In this document: in pieces, positions 38,962-49,559 of the stretch
How the letters are laid out: each line of letters begins with the position of its first letter
Position numbering within the stretch: the first letter of the stretch is position 1
Assembly: GCA_022410635.1 (NCBI GenBank)
Contig: JAJVDF010000379.1
Span: 1,084,980 to 1,148,979 of the forward strand
Source: Tretioscincus oriximinensis
Taxonomy: Eukaryota > Chordata > Lepidosauria > Squamata > Gymnophthalmidae
Direction of reading: 5' to 3'
DNA length: 64,000 nt
Program-made: the position numbers and the translations under genes
Notes under the pieces: generated by a model
The model's input: the letters and a program-made list of their open reading frames with translations, nothing else
Told to the model about the DNA's origin: nothing
The model's database searches: none

Positions 38962-38966
38962 ATTGG
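38962..38966 (-). promoter_or_regulatory. CCAAT box (NF-Y type)
   Basis: CCAAT on the minus strand about 230 bp above the ATG, directly beside a GACGTC palindrome. A second CCAAT lies at 39258-39254. Spacing fits a CpG-island promoter of the NAMPT strand. Confidence 0.45.
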
Positions 38967-39103
38967 ACGTCGACCCCCCTCACTGGAGGGTTGGAGGTGG
39001 GAGGGGCAGGCAGGAGGGAGAGGGGCTGTGAGGTCATGAGGGAGGTGCGATGGGGAGAGTGAGAAAAAAAGGAAGGCCGATAAGAAACAGGCAGGTCAGT
39101 CAG

Positions 39104-39111
39104 TGACGTCA
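39104..39111. promoter_or_regulatory. Perfect CRE palindrome TGACGTCA
   Basis: A full CREB/ATF palindrome lies 374 bp above the NAMPT ATG inside the CpG island. Together with the copy at 39221 and the variant at 38921 it forms a cluster. Confidence 0.65.
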
Positions 39112-39220
39112 CGCCAGGCACGCCAAGCTCTGAAACCCTCTATCTGGTGGTTCGCACTTTCCCGCAAAAAGAACGAATGGGAAAAGCCAAGGGAGCCGGG
39201 ATGGGCGGAGTTTTGTGGAT

Positions 39221-39228
39221 TGACGTCA
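39221..39228. promoter_or_regulatory. Second perfect CRE palindrome TGACGTCA
   Basis: An identical palindrome, 117 bp from the first. A CCAAT box in minus orientation (39258-39254) lies 26 bp further upstream. Confidence 0.6.
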
Positions 39229-39388
39229 GAGAGCCAAGGTTCCCCCTTGTCTCATTGGGCAGGAGGGGTCGTCTGGCGAGCGCACGCAGACGCACGGCGA
39301 GTGGAGGAGGCGGAGCAAGGCAGGATGAGGGGCGTGCGTGAGGCGGTGCTGGGCAGGGATGGCGGTGGTTACTGCGTGAAGGGGGTTA

Positions 39389-39400
39389 GGCGCATGCGTG
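39389..39400. promoter_or_regulatory. NRF1-like site GGCGCATGCGTG
   Basis: A near-palindromic match to the NRF1 consensus GCGCATGCGC at the far edge of the CpG island. NRF1 sites are common in CpG-island promoters of metabolic genes. Distance from the ATG is about 660 bp. Confidence 0.4.
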
Positions 39401-39431
39401 AAATATGAAGCGAGGCGTCGTCGTGTTTCGT

Positions 39432-39879
39432 TTCTCTTCAGGCAGCCCCCCCCATCCCAGGTGGCGGGAAAGGCTTTGTGTGTGTTGGGGGGGGTGAGGT
39501 GTAGTGCGTGTGTATGACGATATTTCCTCAAACCCAAGCAGCAGGGGCTCTTCACTTCGTGGGTTACCGCAACGCAACTAGGTGTCCCATTCAGTTAGGA
39601 GAGGAGTGACAGTGGGCTGCATACACACGCGCGGGTTGGAAGTGAGAATGTGTGGACACGGGTGTTCCCAGCCCATCTCAAATCCACATTAAAAGCCTAT
39701 GCAAAGGCGCCTTGTGGGCTTCAGGATTGACTTGAGACTCTAATGTCCAGTTGTAACCACCAGACAGGTTCAGTCCAGCGGCGTAAACAATAACAAAACG
39801 ACCACCTCCCTGTTTCTCTTTCTGGCCGAATTCCTGTTTTAATAAATTGTATTTCTGGCTGCTTTTCTATGCCGGTTTT
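39432..39879. other. Upstream flank of the CpG island, nothing recognised
   Basis: GC content falls away from the island; no repeat or exon of a divergent gene recognised. Confidence 0.4.
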
Positions 39880-40003
39880 TCACGATGACAAGTGCTTATT
39901 ATAAAAGCCTAGATGCCCAAAANGTTTATGAATTAGGCAGTAGCAGCAGCCCAAATGTGAGGGAAGGTGAGGGCAGTGAGGCCTGCTGGGAAGTGTAGTC
40001 CAA
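39880..40003 (-). repeat. Dispersed repeat with ZNF143-like motif, near NAMPT promoter
   Basis: On the minus strand GGACTACACTTCCCAGCAGG (39998-39979) opens the same repeat as 2799-2945, ending with GCTTTTATAATAAGCACTTG. The motif resembles ACTACAATTCCCAGCATGC bound by ZNF143/THAP11. It lies about 1.2 kb above the NAMPT start. Confidence 0.6.
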
Positions 40004-40250
40004 GCAACGGTCAGTCTCTTGTGCCCAGATTGTGGGACCCTTCTGCACACTGCAATTAATCCTGGGAATGAGGAAGTCCCTTTAGCCAATCTGCACCCAG
40101 GCCGGCGCCACAGGAATTTTTCTGTTTACAAGAAGGTAGCTACGGGACCCGTCTATAAGTTGCTTTGAAGTCACTTTTTAATTTGAATTTTACACCCTGA
40201 CCACATCTAAATTTTAATCCTCCTGCACTATATAACCTCAAGAATGGAAG

Positions 40251-40459
40251 TCCAGCAAAGGAGCTAGCAGCACTTTGAGACTAACTTGAGAAAAGTGGGT
40301 GGCATAAGCTTTCGTAGACAGGTCTACTTCTTCAGCTTCAGTAGACGTGTCTACGAAAGCTCATGCCACCCACTTTTCTCAAGTTAGTCTCAAAGTGCTG
40401 CTAGCTCCTTTGCTGGACTTTCTACTAGACTAACACGGCTATTTCTCTGAAATTGACTA
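40251..40459 (+). mobile_element. Penelope-like inverted dimer with hammerhead-like core
   Basis: The left arm (40251-40335) and right arm (from about 40336 to 40425) are inverted copies of one sequence, ~85 bp each; the right arm continues to TTTCTCTGAAATTGACTA. Near-identical flanks CCTCAAGAATGGAAG and CCTCAGAATGGAAG form a ~14-bp target duplication with one indel. In the left arm, minus strand, CTGAAGA (40335-40329) is followed by a 6-bp stem GTAGAC/GTCTAC closed by a CCT loop and then GAAA (40313-40310), the order of a hammerhead ribozyme core with one extra A. Confidence 0.75.
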
Positions 40460-40473
40460 CCTCAGAATGGAAG

Positions 40474-41254
40474 AGCAAATCAGCTAAGGAAATAGTAATT
40501 TTCTTTTCGCTTTAACTAAGGGTGCATGCACATGTTTTCTTCATGTTTTCATTACACTTGGATAGTGTAACGAACCAAAAGGTTTATTGTGCTGTAAAAA
40601 AAACACTGAGGAGAAACAGCTTCTGTAGTGCTTTTCACTGATGGAGTACACCCATCTTAGCTGGCAGGGCACACACATCTAAGGCAGCTTAGACTATTGC
40701 CCAGACAAATAGCTACTCCAGATAGCTATGGTATTATGAACGCATCAGCAGCTGCCTTTTAGTTAACATTTTATGAAATTCCTAAACTATGATCAATATC
40801 AGGAGAGGTAGTATAATATATATAATACTTGTATAGCATAATACATGGCCTTTTTCTGTTCCAGAAAGTGATCTAAGAGGTCTGCTATCCAGATGCTGGG
40901 CTATGTGCTACAAGTACAAATTTCAGAGTTCTGTCACTGGTCCATAAAGACCAACGATAGACCTCAGCAGACTTTGGAAGGTTGGACTAATCGATGTGCA
41001 TCTTATTAATAGTATAGATGATGATGTAATACGAGAATGAGCATATAAGAATTTCTTCTTTTGGCCAGTGTCTAGGTGGATGCCAGTTGCAGAATTAGTG
41101 TGGGGGTGTGACCAGAAGCAAAAGAATGGGTGGGGCAAGGGCAGAGCCTAATCTAGAAACAAAGGACTGGATGGGGTGTGGGTTGAACTCGAGCACGTGT
41201 TAGTTTGTGTATGAGAATTTGGGGCATGGTGTATGAGAGTTTGAGTGTGGGTCC
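40474..41254. other. Upstream flank, nothing firmly recognised
   Basis: A scrap near 40848-40905 (GGCCTTTTTCTGTTCCAGAAAG) belongs to the MITE family seen at 29639. The remainder is unrecognised. Confidence 0.4.
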
Positions 41255-41322
41255 AGAACTATGGTGTGCTGGGCTAGATGGGCTGTAGCCTGATACAGCA
41301 GAGTTCCTCTTACATTTTAACT
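41255..41322 (+). mobile_element. Short CR1-like 3' end
   Basis: GTGCTGGGCTAGATGGGCTGTAGCCTGATACAGCAGAGTTCCTCTTA is the last part of a CR1-type 3' UTR. Confidence 0.5.
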
Positions 41323-41844
41323 TAGTATTTCCTAATTTATTTTTAAAAAATGAAAGCCACCCTTTGAAAAAGAAACCATTTTTCTTCTGGAAAGGATCAA
41401 GCAAAGCACCAAGATGTGACTGTTGAGAAATCAAAGCCTAAAACATCAAAATACTTGGGGGTGGGTGGAGAAGAGGACTGCATTGCTTAAAGGACATTCT
41501 CAAAATGTGCTTCACTTAATGGAAAGCACCCCACATGAAGAATCCCAAGAGGGATTCTCTTTTCCTTTTCTTTTTTTTCCCAAGCCCTGGCATCACAACT
41601 TTATAAATAGTAACTTGCTCTTTAGTGATCTATAAACTCCCTGACAGTGATTAGAGGAGTCTCTTTAGAGGCACATGAGGGTAGGTACTTCCCTAGGGCA
41701 TCTCATCTTCATAGTGTGATATAAGTGGTGGGGCAACAGTTACAGTCTTGCTACAGTGCTGTGATAGGGCTCTATAGAGCCAGCATATCAATGAGTCCCC
41801 AAGCCATATTCTGCTAAAGCCTTAAGGCAGAAAGCAAGTTTCCC

Positions 41845-42000
41845 GTGCAGATTGGCTAAAGAAGAACCCTAACCCCTACCTCTACCATCACACATTGTCT
41901 CTCTCTCCCATACAAGCAAGGCTGGGAGGTGTAGTCTGGAGGGGAGGGCCCTGCATAGGCTGGGCAGAAGGGGCTACCCACTGTTCGGACTATAGTTCCC
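41845..42000 (+). repeat. Repeat related to 63880-64000
   Basis: Shares GATTGGCTAAAGAAG, AGGCTGGGAGGTGTAGTC, GGCAGAAGGGGCTACCCACTGTTCGGACTA with 63875-63995. It includes a ZNF143-like word on the minus strand. Family unknown. Confidence 0.55.
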
Positions 42001-43137
42001 CAAAAGACAGCATAGAAAAGGAGTAAAAAAATACAACTAAAGAACAGAAAACAGAAATTCTGACAGGAAGTAGAGAAACAGGAAATTGGCCATTTGTTAT
42101 TATTTACGTCTGGACCCCCATCTATATGTGCACCTGGGGAGGAAATCACTTTTTCACATCGATTGGTGGTGCAAAACTATCCTAGAATCCTGCCCTAAGC
42201 ATGTGACTTTTAGGCCCTTTTAAAAATTTGGTGCAGTGTTTGCAAGTACTGCTGTTGGACGTTACACAACAGAGTGTGGCTGTCCTATTGGTAAACTCTA
42301 CTTCTGTTTTACAATCAATGCGGAGCACGTGTTTCTCCTCAGAAAACCTTTACTGAATCGTGCGCTAGTTCTCTGGTACATAAAAGCTTGTTTTTATGGG
42401 AAAGTTAAGTTAGAAGACAAAAGAGAAAGGCAGCCTGTTGTTTTTATTGCTTGGTGGAAAATGCTCCTAGTAATTCAACCCAAGATAAACTTCCCTTTCT
42501 CAGGTAAATATTCTGTCCTACAAAGCTTAGCATTGTAGTCCTTGTTCTATATGTTAATTTTGATTAGCTGTGGCCAATTTCGGTAAACCTGTACATGGAA
42601 TGAGGAATTGTGTGAAATCTACGTACCGTAGCGACGGTGGGAACCAATATGGTGAGATTTATTACATTTATGTGTAGTTTTTTTGAACGCCTTGTATATG
42701 TCGCTATGGATCATCAGAACACGGGTTTATACAGGTGTTTAATTTTGATCTAGCAAATCTCTGTTTACATTCCTATAAGTGTTTGATTGCTCATGCTTTG
42801 GTGTGAAGAAGATTGTCCGGAAAAATATTTTGAACTGTCCTTATATATGTTTTCTCTTTATTATTTGACTAAATTGAGTAGCATATAATACAAGCTTGGG
42901 TTTGAGAGCTGAAAGCACTGGCAGCCGGGACTGGAGGCAGCAAACACCACACTGGCCCCTGCGCACACAGTCCCTCCCACACCTGACACCACCAGGAGCA
43001 GGCAACAATTGTCGTCTTCACCAGGCCCCCTCCTCCCCTCCCCTGCCCCCCAGGAGCAGCCAAACTTTGCCACACTGTGTTGTGAGCGCTACAGTGGCGA
43101 CTGAGCCCTAGAGAAAGATTTTTATGTGCTCTGGGCA
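42001..43137. other. Upstream flank, nothing firmly recognised
   Basis: A GC-rich patch at about 42900-43085 may belong to an interspersed repeat, but no second copy was matched. The rest is unremarkable. Confidence 0.35.
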
Positions 43138-43157
43138 CGTGTGTGTGTGTGTGTGTC
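43138..43157 (+). repeat. (GT)n microsatellite
   Basis: A short GT run, CGTGTGTGTGTGTGTGTGTC. Confidence 0.85.
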
Positions 43158-43264
43158 TCCAAGGTTCCAAGCTATGCCATAATTGGTCCATAAAAACCAA
43201 TGGGCACAGCTTGGAACTTCGAACTCATCAATAACATTCCCTATTGATAGAATGGATATGCTTC

Positions 43265-43560
43265 TGTGGCTGCGTTCACACTAGATGTGTGTATGTGAAT
43301 CTGAATTGGAAAACAGCAGAGGGAATTTAAATCCATTTCACAGTTTTCCCTGGTTCTCTGCCCTGCGAATCAGCAGCCTGACAGAACGGGGGGAAACGGG
43401 AGCTTCCAGTCCTAAAGTTGGATTAAAATTTGATAGCAATGACTTCCTACTCGTCGCTTCACTGAGCCGATCTCCAGGCAGCAGCCCCCAAAAGCAGTTG
43501 GAGGGCTGGCTGGAAGGAGGGCACAGTTCTTCGGAACTGAAGTNGGATTAAAAGCATGTG
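43265..43560. repeat. Related foldback-family segment
   Basis: Begins GGCTGCGTTCACAC, like the terminus of the foldback at 45369. It contains GATAGCAATGACTTCC...TCGCTTCACTGAGCCGATC...GGCAGCAGC, nearly identical to 46075-46129. No second end is clear. The words GAAAACAGCA and TCCATTTCACAGTTTTCC recur near 48820-48860. Confidence 0.5.
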
Positions 43561-43989
43561 TCTGGCTAAATCAGAAATAAAAGAGGGGTTTGTGTGGTTC
43601 AGTCCACTTTTTGACTACTCAAGTTAGCTGGATTAAAAGTATGTGTCTGATCCTAGCCATCATGAGAAGAATTGCAGTTTGACAGTTGATGTCCACTATC
43701 CTGAACCCCTGTAAGCCTCAGACTAAATGATTTTTCACAACCACCAGTGTGAAAACATTCTCTCACCTTTGTTCAGTTTAATGCTTGTAGATGCTTGAAA
43801 TGAGGCTACAGCATGACAGTCTATCTCCCATTCTAAAAATAGCCCTGCCTTTCTTGGCCTATTATCTAAAGCAGTTGGCACTATGAAACATTTTGGAAAC
43901 TTCAAGCAACTGAGAGATGTTAAAGAACAGGTGATATATAAAACACTTTCCAAGAAATGTCTCATTTCATACAGCGTTATTCTCTTCCC
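43561..43989. other. Upstream flank, nothing recognised
   Basis: No repeat or gene recognised. Confidence 0.35.
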
Positions 43990-44133
43990 ACTTCTGGATA
44001 ATGTTATTTTCTTTCCCCTTCTGGATACTGTTTTTATATTGTTTTTAATGGTAATTTTGTATTGTTGCCTTTATTGTTGGTTGCCCTGAGACCTTCGGGT
44101 ATAGGGCTGGGTATAAATGTAAATAAATAAATA
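43990..44133 (+). mobile_element. LINE/SINE 3' tail
   Basis: TTGTTGGTTGCCCTGAGACCTTCGGGTATAGGG...TATAAATGTAAATAAATAAATAAT: the shared squamate tail with its upstream T-rich block. Confidence 0.6.
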
Positions 44134-44744
44134 ATCTGTTGCCACCTTTTCACTGAAACCCTGACAAAACATTCTTTATAAACTTCTTTAGTCCTGAAGA
44201 ATTAATTTAATAAGTGTTTTTTATGGTTTAGTCTACAACTTAAATGATTTAAGCCCATTTTTCAGGACTGAAGAAGGTTGAAAAGTAAATATATGGCCAG
44301 AGCCTTAGTTGCACCTGGTTCACCAGCTATGCCACTTCGGGTATTCATCTCTCCAAATGATTGTTCCTTGCTCATCGTACCACCGTGGAACAGCAGCTCC
44401 ACCAACTTCAGCCCCAATGGCTTCCTGTGGAGGATCGTTTTTCACCTGGCATACCCCATGACCCAGCAAATGCCAGTCTCTACCAATTTCCCCAGATGAC
44501 TGTGCCCGCTTGTGTAGTTTTATCTAACCCAAGGAAACGTACAGGGCTGTGCTAGCAATCGGCCCCTCCCAACCAGTTGACATTTCAGCATTAAGGTTAC
44601 CACCTGTCCTGGAATGGCCAGGATATTTCTGTATATTGGCACCTGTTAATATCTCCTAGTAATCTTGAACTAAATTCTAGATCCCCAGGGGTAAGTCCAG
44701 ATTTTTAATAATTAGGTTTGATAACCCAGTTTTTTAAATTCGCA
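44134..44744. other. Upstream flank, nothing recognised
   Basis: No repeat or gene recognised. Confidence 0.35.
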
Positions 44745-44955
44745 GACTTTCAGCTTCTCTTCCATTGCCAGGCCTGGTGTAGGTGCTGTGATGTAAAAAT
44801 AGTCCAGCAGAATGCAAGGCAGGGCAAAAGCAAATACACTGTTTGCCTCTGCACACATTCCTGCCCATGTGCAATTGGTGGACCATTGTGTGAGACAGAA
44901 TGCTGGAACAGATGGGCTCCGATTCAGCAGGGCACCTCTTATGTTCCTTCAGGAT
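44745..44955 (+). mobile_element. CR1-like LINE 3' end
   Basis: CAATTGGTGGACCATTGTG...GACAGAATGCTGGAACAGATGGGCTC...GGGCACCTCTTATGTTCC: CR1 3' UTR and tail, 5' truncated. Confidence 0.65.
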
Positions 44956-46129
44956 AGGTGTAGACCAGCACTGCAGCCCCTACTATTATTGCAGCTTTCC
45001 AGAGGTGGGATTCCCAGAAGCTACAACTGGAAATGGCATCACTTGAGAGATGGCATCGGGAGGTGGTGAAGAAGAAATTCTCATACATTTAGTGTGTGAG
45101 GGGGGGCTCCTCTTCATATATTGTGTGGGGAAGGCAAATTCTCATACGTATCATACCATCTGGGGCAACTGGTATGCCAAACACAACAAAAAATAGGTAC
45201 CAGTTCTACTGAACCAATACAAATCAGCTGAATCCTATCAGTGACTTGCCCTGCACAGGCTGGGTGATAATTTTCTAGTTTTGATTGCCGCAAGTGGCCT
45301 CTGGATTGGTAGGTGCTGGGAGAGAGGCTAGGGGTAGAGGGAGAATGAAAGCAGGAGGAGAGGCAGGCTGAGGATGCATTCACACAGCTATTGTATTCCT
45401 CAAACAGTGCGGGATGAGGGAGGTTCCGGCACATTTGTTAAGTGTCTTTCAGCAGTCGTGCGGCAATAAACCCCATTTATCCTGGAATAAACTATTGCTG
45501 GAATATTCAGGTATCATTGCTGAGAACATCCAACATCTCGCAACCAACCTCTGTCATCTTGTAACCAACCCCCTTCNTCTCCCATGTGAACACATTAGTG
45601 TGCAAGACAGGAAGGGAGAGATGACAGGGAAGCGCTGCCTCCTTGCTTCGGTGGGGAAATCTGCCCACCTTTTTCAAAGCACAGCCAACTATACGCCTGC
45701 TTTCAGGGGCTGCTGCCTGGAGATCGGCTTGGCGAAGCGACAAGCAGGACATCGTCACAGTCAAATGGTTCGGCTAAGGTGAGTAGGAAGAGGTAGGGAG
45801 GTTGACAGGTTGTCTCAATGCTGCTCATCGCTTCGCCGAGCCAATCCCCAGACAGCAACCCCCAAAAGCAGGCCGAGGGCAGCCTGGGCTTAGGAAAAGG
45901 CTTCTCATGACACACAGCTGGCTCCGCCACGTCGCTTCGGCTGTGCCCTCCTTCCAGCCAGCCCTCCACCTGCTTTCAGGGGCTGCTGCTTGGAGTTCGG
46001 ATTGGCGAAGCGACGAGCAGCATTGAAACGTCCTGTCAACCTCCCCATATCCTCCTTGCTTCAGCTGAACCATTTGATAGCAATGACTTCCTACTCGTCG
46101 CTTCACTGAGCCGATCTCCAGGCAGCAGC

Positions 46130-46855
46130 TGTGGCGACCCCTACCTGAGGGCCCTACTATTCGATGACCCTCGCAGTCAGGGGTGCCACAATATCCACCC
46201 TGTTGCCCAAGCCAGCACCCACGACTGCTTGGGGCAACAGTACTATCCTCCGGCCTACACAAGGCCTCAGAGTTTACCTCAGGATGAGGGCTTTATTCAC
46301 AGCCCCCACCAGTAGCGTGCTTAATTTTGTGGTTACAGAAATAAAGAAAGGGAGAGATGTTTGAAATGAAACAAATAACAAGTTTATTATTTACAAACAA
46401 GGAATAGAAGAAAGATTAGAATAATAAAGCTTCAGCTTTTATCAAGTAAGCCTGACTCAAGCACACACACACCAAGCAAGCGCAACATTAGTTTCCAGAT
46501 CCTTCAAGAGACAGGCCCTGTGTCACTTTATTTGTTCCAGCCTCAGCTTTGACTCCTTCAGGCTTCCATACACTTCCACCCCCTCCCTCTGAGGCAGATC
46601 AGAAGCGGACCCCTCTGTCCACTTGCTACACCACAAGTCCCTGACAGAAAGGCCTCAAGCCCTGGTCAGCTTCCCTTTTATTGCCTGACCAGCCGGCTAC
46701 TCGAGGCCCCCATTGGCTGGCTCCTACAGCCACGCCCCCTCCCAAACAGGGAACCAGGAAGCCACGCCCCTGCCCAGGCCTGCTCTTCCCCCCTCTCTGG
46801 GATAACTAGTAAGTAAACAAAAGAAACACAAACCTCTAAAATGGAGGACGCCACA
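46130..46855 (-). mobile_element. Solo LTR, 726 bp, inside the foldback element
   Basis: It runs TGTGGCG...CGCCACA with a perfect 5-bp duplication GCAGC (46125-46129, 46856-46860). On the minus strand a TATA-like AATAAAAGGG lies near 46680-46670 and AATAAA near 46388, which gives the orientation. No internal retroviral or gypsy-type genes remain, so the element recombined to a single LTR. Family (ERV or gypsy) not determined. Confidence 0.85.
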
Positions 46856-46965
46856 GCAGCCCCCAAAAGCAGGTGGAGGGCTGGCTGGAAGGAGGGCACA
46901 GCCGAAGCAACGCAACGGAGCCAGCTGTGTATCATGAGAATTCAAGTATATGTGTGCATAAACAT

Positions 46966-47037
46966 GCCATTGTATATTCCGGAATATAGCTTTATGGTAT
47001 ACGGACACGCCATTGCTATATTCCGGAATATAGCTTT
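46966..47037. repeat. Two direct 44-bp units each with palindrome TATATTCCGGAATATA
   Basis: The 16-bp palindrome occurs at 46973-46988 and 47017-47032, each in GCCATTG...AGCTTTAT context. They lie just inside the right end of the foldback. The core TTCCGGAA contains STAT/ETS-like words, but function is unknown. Confidence 0.75.
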
Positions 47038-47074
47038 ATTCTGGTTTTTAGCTTGTCATGTGAACGCAGCCTCA

Positions 47075-49555
47075 GAGTTTAACAAAGCCTGTGATTGTTA
47101 AAAATCACAGTCCAAGGGGGGGGAGGTTATCACCTGGATGGCCGAGGGGGTGTAACCTAAGTGGAGAAGGGGACAAAATAGTCTCGTTCAGAGGGGATAG
47201 GCAAAGGGGTCCCAAGTTTTTTGGTGCAAATTGTAGCAATCCTAATTTTGTAGAATGATTCATCATTTCTTGAAAAATTATTTGAAAAAAAAGTTATCCG
47301 TTTGTAAATCTTGTTAATGGGTTGTTGTGTAATAAAATATTAAATATATAAATTATAAAAAGGCAGATTTTCAGAGGTTTTCAGAGCAGAAATGGAAAAA
47401 GGGAACTATTGGTGTCATAATTTTCCAGTAGAGGCCTATGATTCCGTCATACATGAAATCTTTAAAGTTGTGGTTGTTGCCTCTTAAAAAGACAATGCAG
47501 AATTTGGAGAAGCATAGAAAATGGCACCTAAAATGAACAATAGAAGATTTTTAACGGACCAGGTCTATGCTCCAGGATTAAATTGCAATAGGGTTACCAG
47601 ACAAAATCCAGGATAAAGGTTTGCAACTTTAAGGCTATAGAAGAGAATAACTTTTTACTAAGTTGGGGGAGGGGGGGAAGAGTGAGAACCACTTTTTCAC
47701 AACCATTAAAATGTAATCTTTATCCTGCATTTTATTTGATGACCCTATACTGGAAGCACCATGGCAAACTGGATAAAGTTATGCAATAAAAACAGGTTTC
47801 AACTGTATCTGAACACATCCATAGATGTTACTCTTCCTTTGTCACATATTGTCACACGTTGTCCTGATTCGCATTTGGCCTTATTCTGTTCCAGAACATT
47901 GTCTAAGGGTACAGCTGGCCATACATCACCCTGTGTTAGCAGAGGTGGGAACAAGGTATGTGTAAATCTAGCTTTTTTAAGTCTACTACTCAAACTGCTA
48001 CTACCTGTTGTGGAGGTCAGAAGAAAAACCTTCAAGCTGAGATGTTTCAACTTCTCCTAAATGGCATTTTCCTTGGTTATTTCTTGGGCAGAGTGAAAAT
48101 CAGTTCATCAAAATTGGAATTACCAGCAATCAAACTAAAATTTCCTCTATATTTTCTGGAGTCACAATAGTCTCTGAAGGCTTTGTGATTGGACAGTATT
48201 TGGACAAATCCAGGCCCTGAGTGATGTCATCAATGTTCTAAAGCCAGGGCCAGTCTGGCAACTATTGCCATGGAACCCAGCACAATAGCAGGAACAGGGA
48301 AGGAACAACACAGGAAGAGATAATATGAAGAGGGGGAGGACCAAGCTAGCCCCCAGTTGCATTAAACTTCGGCAATGGGCTTATTCCACTAGCCTGAAAA
48401 TCATACAGCACAGGTTGCTTCTGTTTCCCCTAGCTTTCAAATCCACCTCTTATGTAAAATGCAAATGGTACTAAATATATAAAAGCAATTGAACCTGTAA
48501 AACCTGAATGCTCTACAGGTCAAGCAAAACATTCTTTCATCAGCTCCTGATCCATCAGCTGATTTGTGTTCATCTTTGTGCTTGAGCCCCAAGGCTCTTT
48601 TCATTCCTTCTCTTGAACAATCTGAATACTGGAGTGGCTAGAATAGTGGAATAAAACCAGGGACTCTAGGGTTCAGTTCCCTACTTAACAATGGAACCTT
48701 ACTGTTCCAGTTGGTTCCCAGAAGCCACTGAGATCCTTTCATAAGGGTCATGCAAGACTGACATGCTTATTTAATACATATAGGCTGCGTTCCAACCAGG
48801 GGGAAGGAAATAGTTTGGAAAACAGCAAAGTGGATCTAAATCCATTTCACAGTTTTCCTTCCTTCCCATGCCTGTTTTGGTGGCCTGATAGGGTAGGAAA
48901 TGAGCCAAAGCTGAGCAAGTGCAGACAATGCAGCTTAAAAATCCCTAGTTTTATGAAGTTTTTCCCTTGCAAAAAGTCAGGGATTGTGATTGGCTCCAAG
49001 AATTGGGGATCAGAGCAGCGCTGGAGATCTTTGTGGATCTCCTCCTGTCGCCTCTGTTGTCTTTGGACAGCAGTTTCAATTTCATATGCTGGAGCAGCAG
49101 CAGGGAAATTTAAACTGCTGGCAAAAGCATGAACACTCCCCTATTCATCCTTAGGAGAGTGCTCCTTTTATATCTTTCTTATGCCAGTTAACAACCAATC
49201 ATCTTTCAGTATTTTCCCTCCTGAATTTAAACACTAATTTTCTTGCTCAGTTACAGTTGGTTGTTGAATTCAAGATCATAGATAGTTGATATCAGGGAGA
49301 TAAGCAATGACAGTGGGCCATCTTTGCCATTTCATGTCATGGACCCAAGTTTGGGTTACCACATACACCAGCTTTTCCAGAGTGTTCTGAAAAAAAGGGT
49401 TATTTTGCAGTCCTGTCCTAGGTCCTTCCTTCCCCCCTCCCTCTTGAGTCCAGCATTTACTGGCCAGAATGACCATTGGCACATCAGGGGAACTGAAGGT
49501 GCCTTTTCCTTCAATTCCCGCTTACGTAACTGAATTTAAAAGCCTGTGATTTAGA
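47075..49555. other. Upstream flank with minor repeat scraps
   Basis: Near 47862-47950 a fragment GATTCGCATTTGGCCTTATTC belongs to the MITE family at 29639. Near 48783-48870 GGCTGCGTTCCAACC and TCCATTTCACAGTTTTCC recall the segment at 43265. Nothing else recognised. Confidence 0.4.
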
Positions 49556-49559
49556 GAGG

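Larger units (their letters stand above)
45369..47074. mobile_element. Foldback DNA element with nested palindromes, split by a solo LTR
   Basis: Ends are inverted: TGAGGATGCATTCACA at 45369-45384 and TGTGAACGCAGCCTCA at 47059-47074, 2 mismatches in 16. Inner arms 45796-45872 and 45969-46045 are inverted copies (GAGGTTGACAGGTTG.../...CCTGTCAACCTC). Outer arms 45696-45775 and 46063-46129 are also inverted. The outer right arm continues after the LTR (46856 on), with GGCTGGCTGGAAGGAGGGCA facing its inverse at 45937-45958. It has no transposase. Likely a hAT-like non-autonomous element; no target duplication was readable. Confidence 0.65.

Noticed and set aside
39389..39430. Divergent gene starting from the far side of the CpG island
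   Set aside because: An NRF1-like site is present, but no splice-linked coding exon on the plus strand was recognised in the next several kilobases.
45414..45782. 122-codon plus-strand frame
   Set aside because: It runs through the arms of the foldback element; no domain recognised and the inverse arm breaks the frame.
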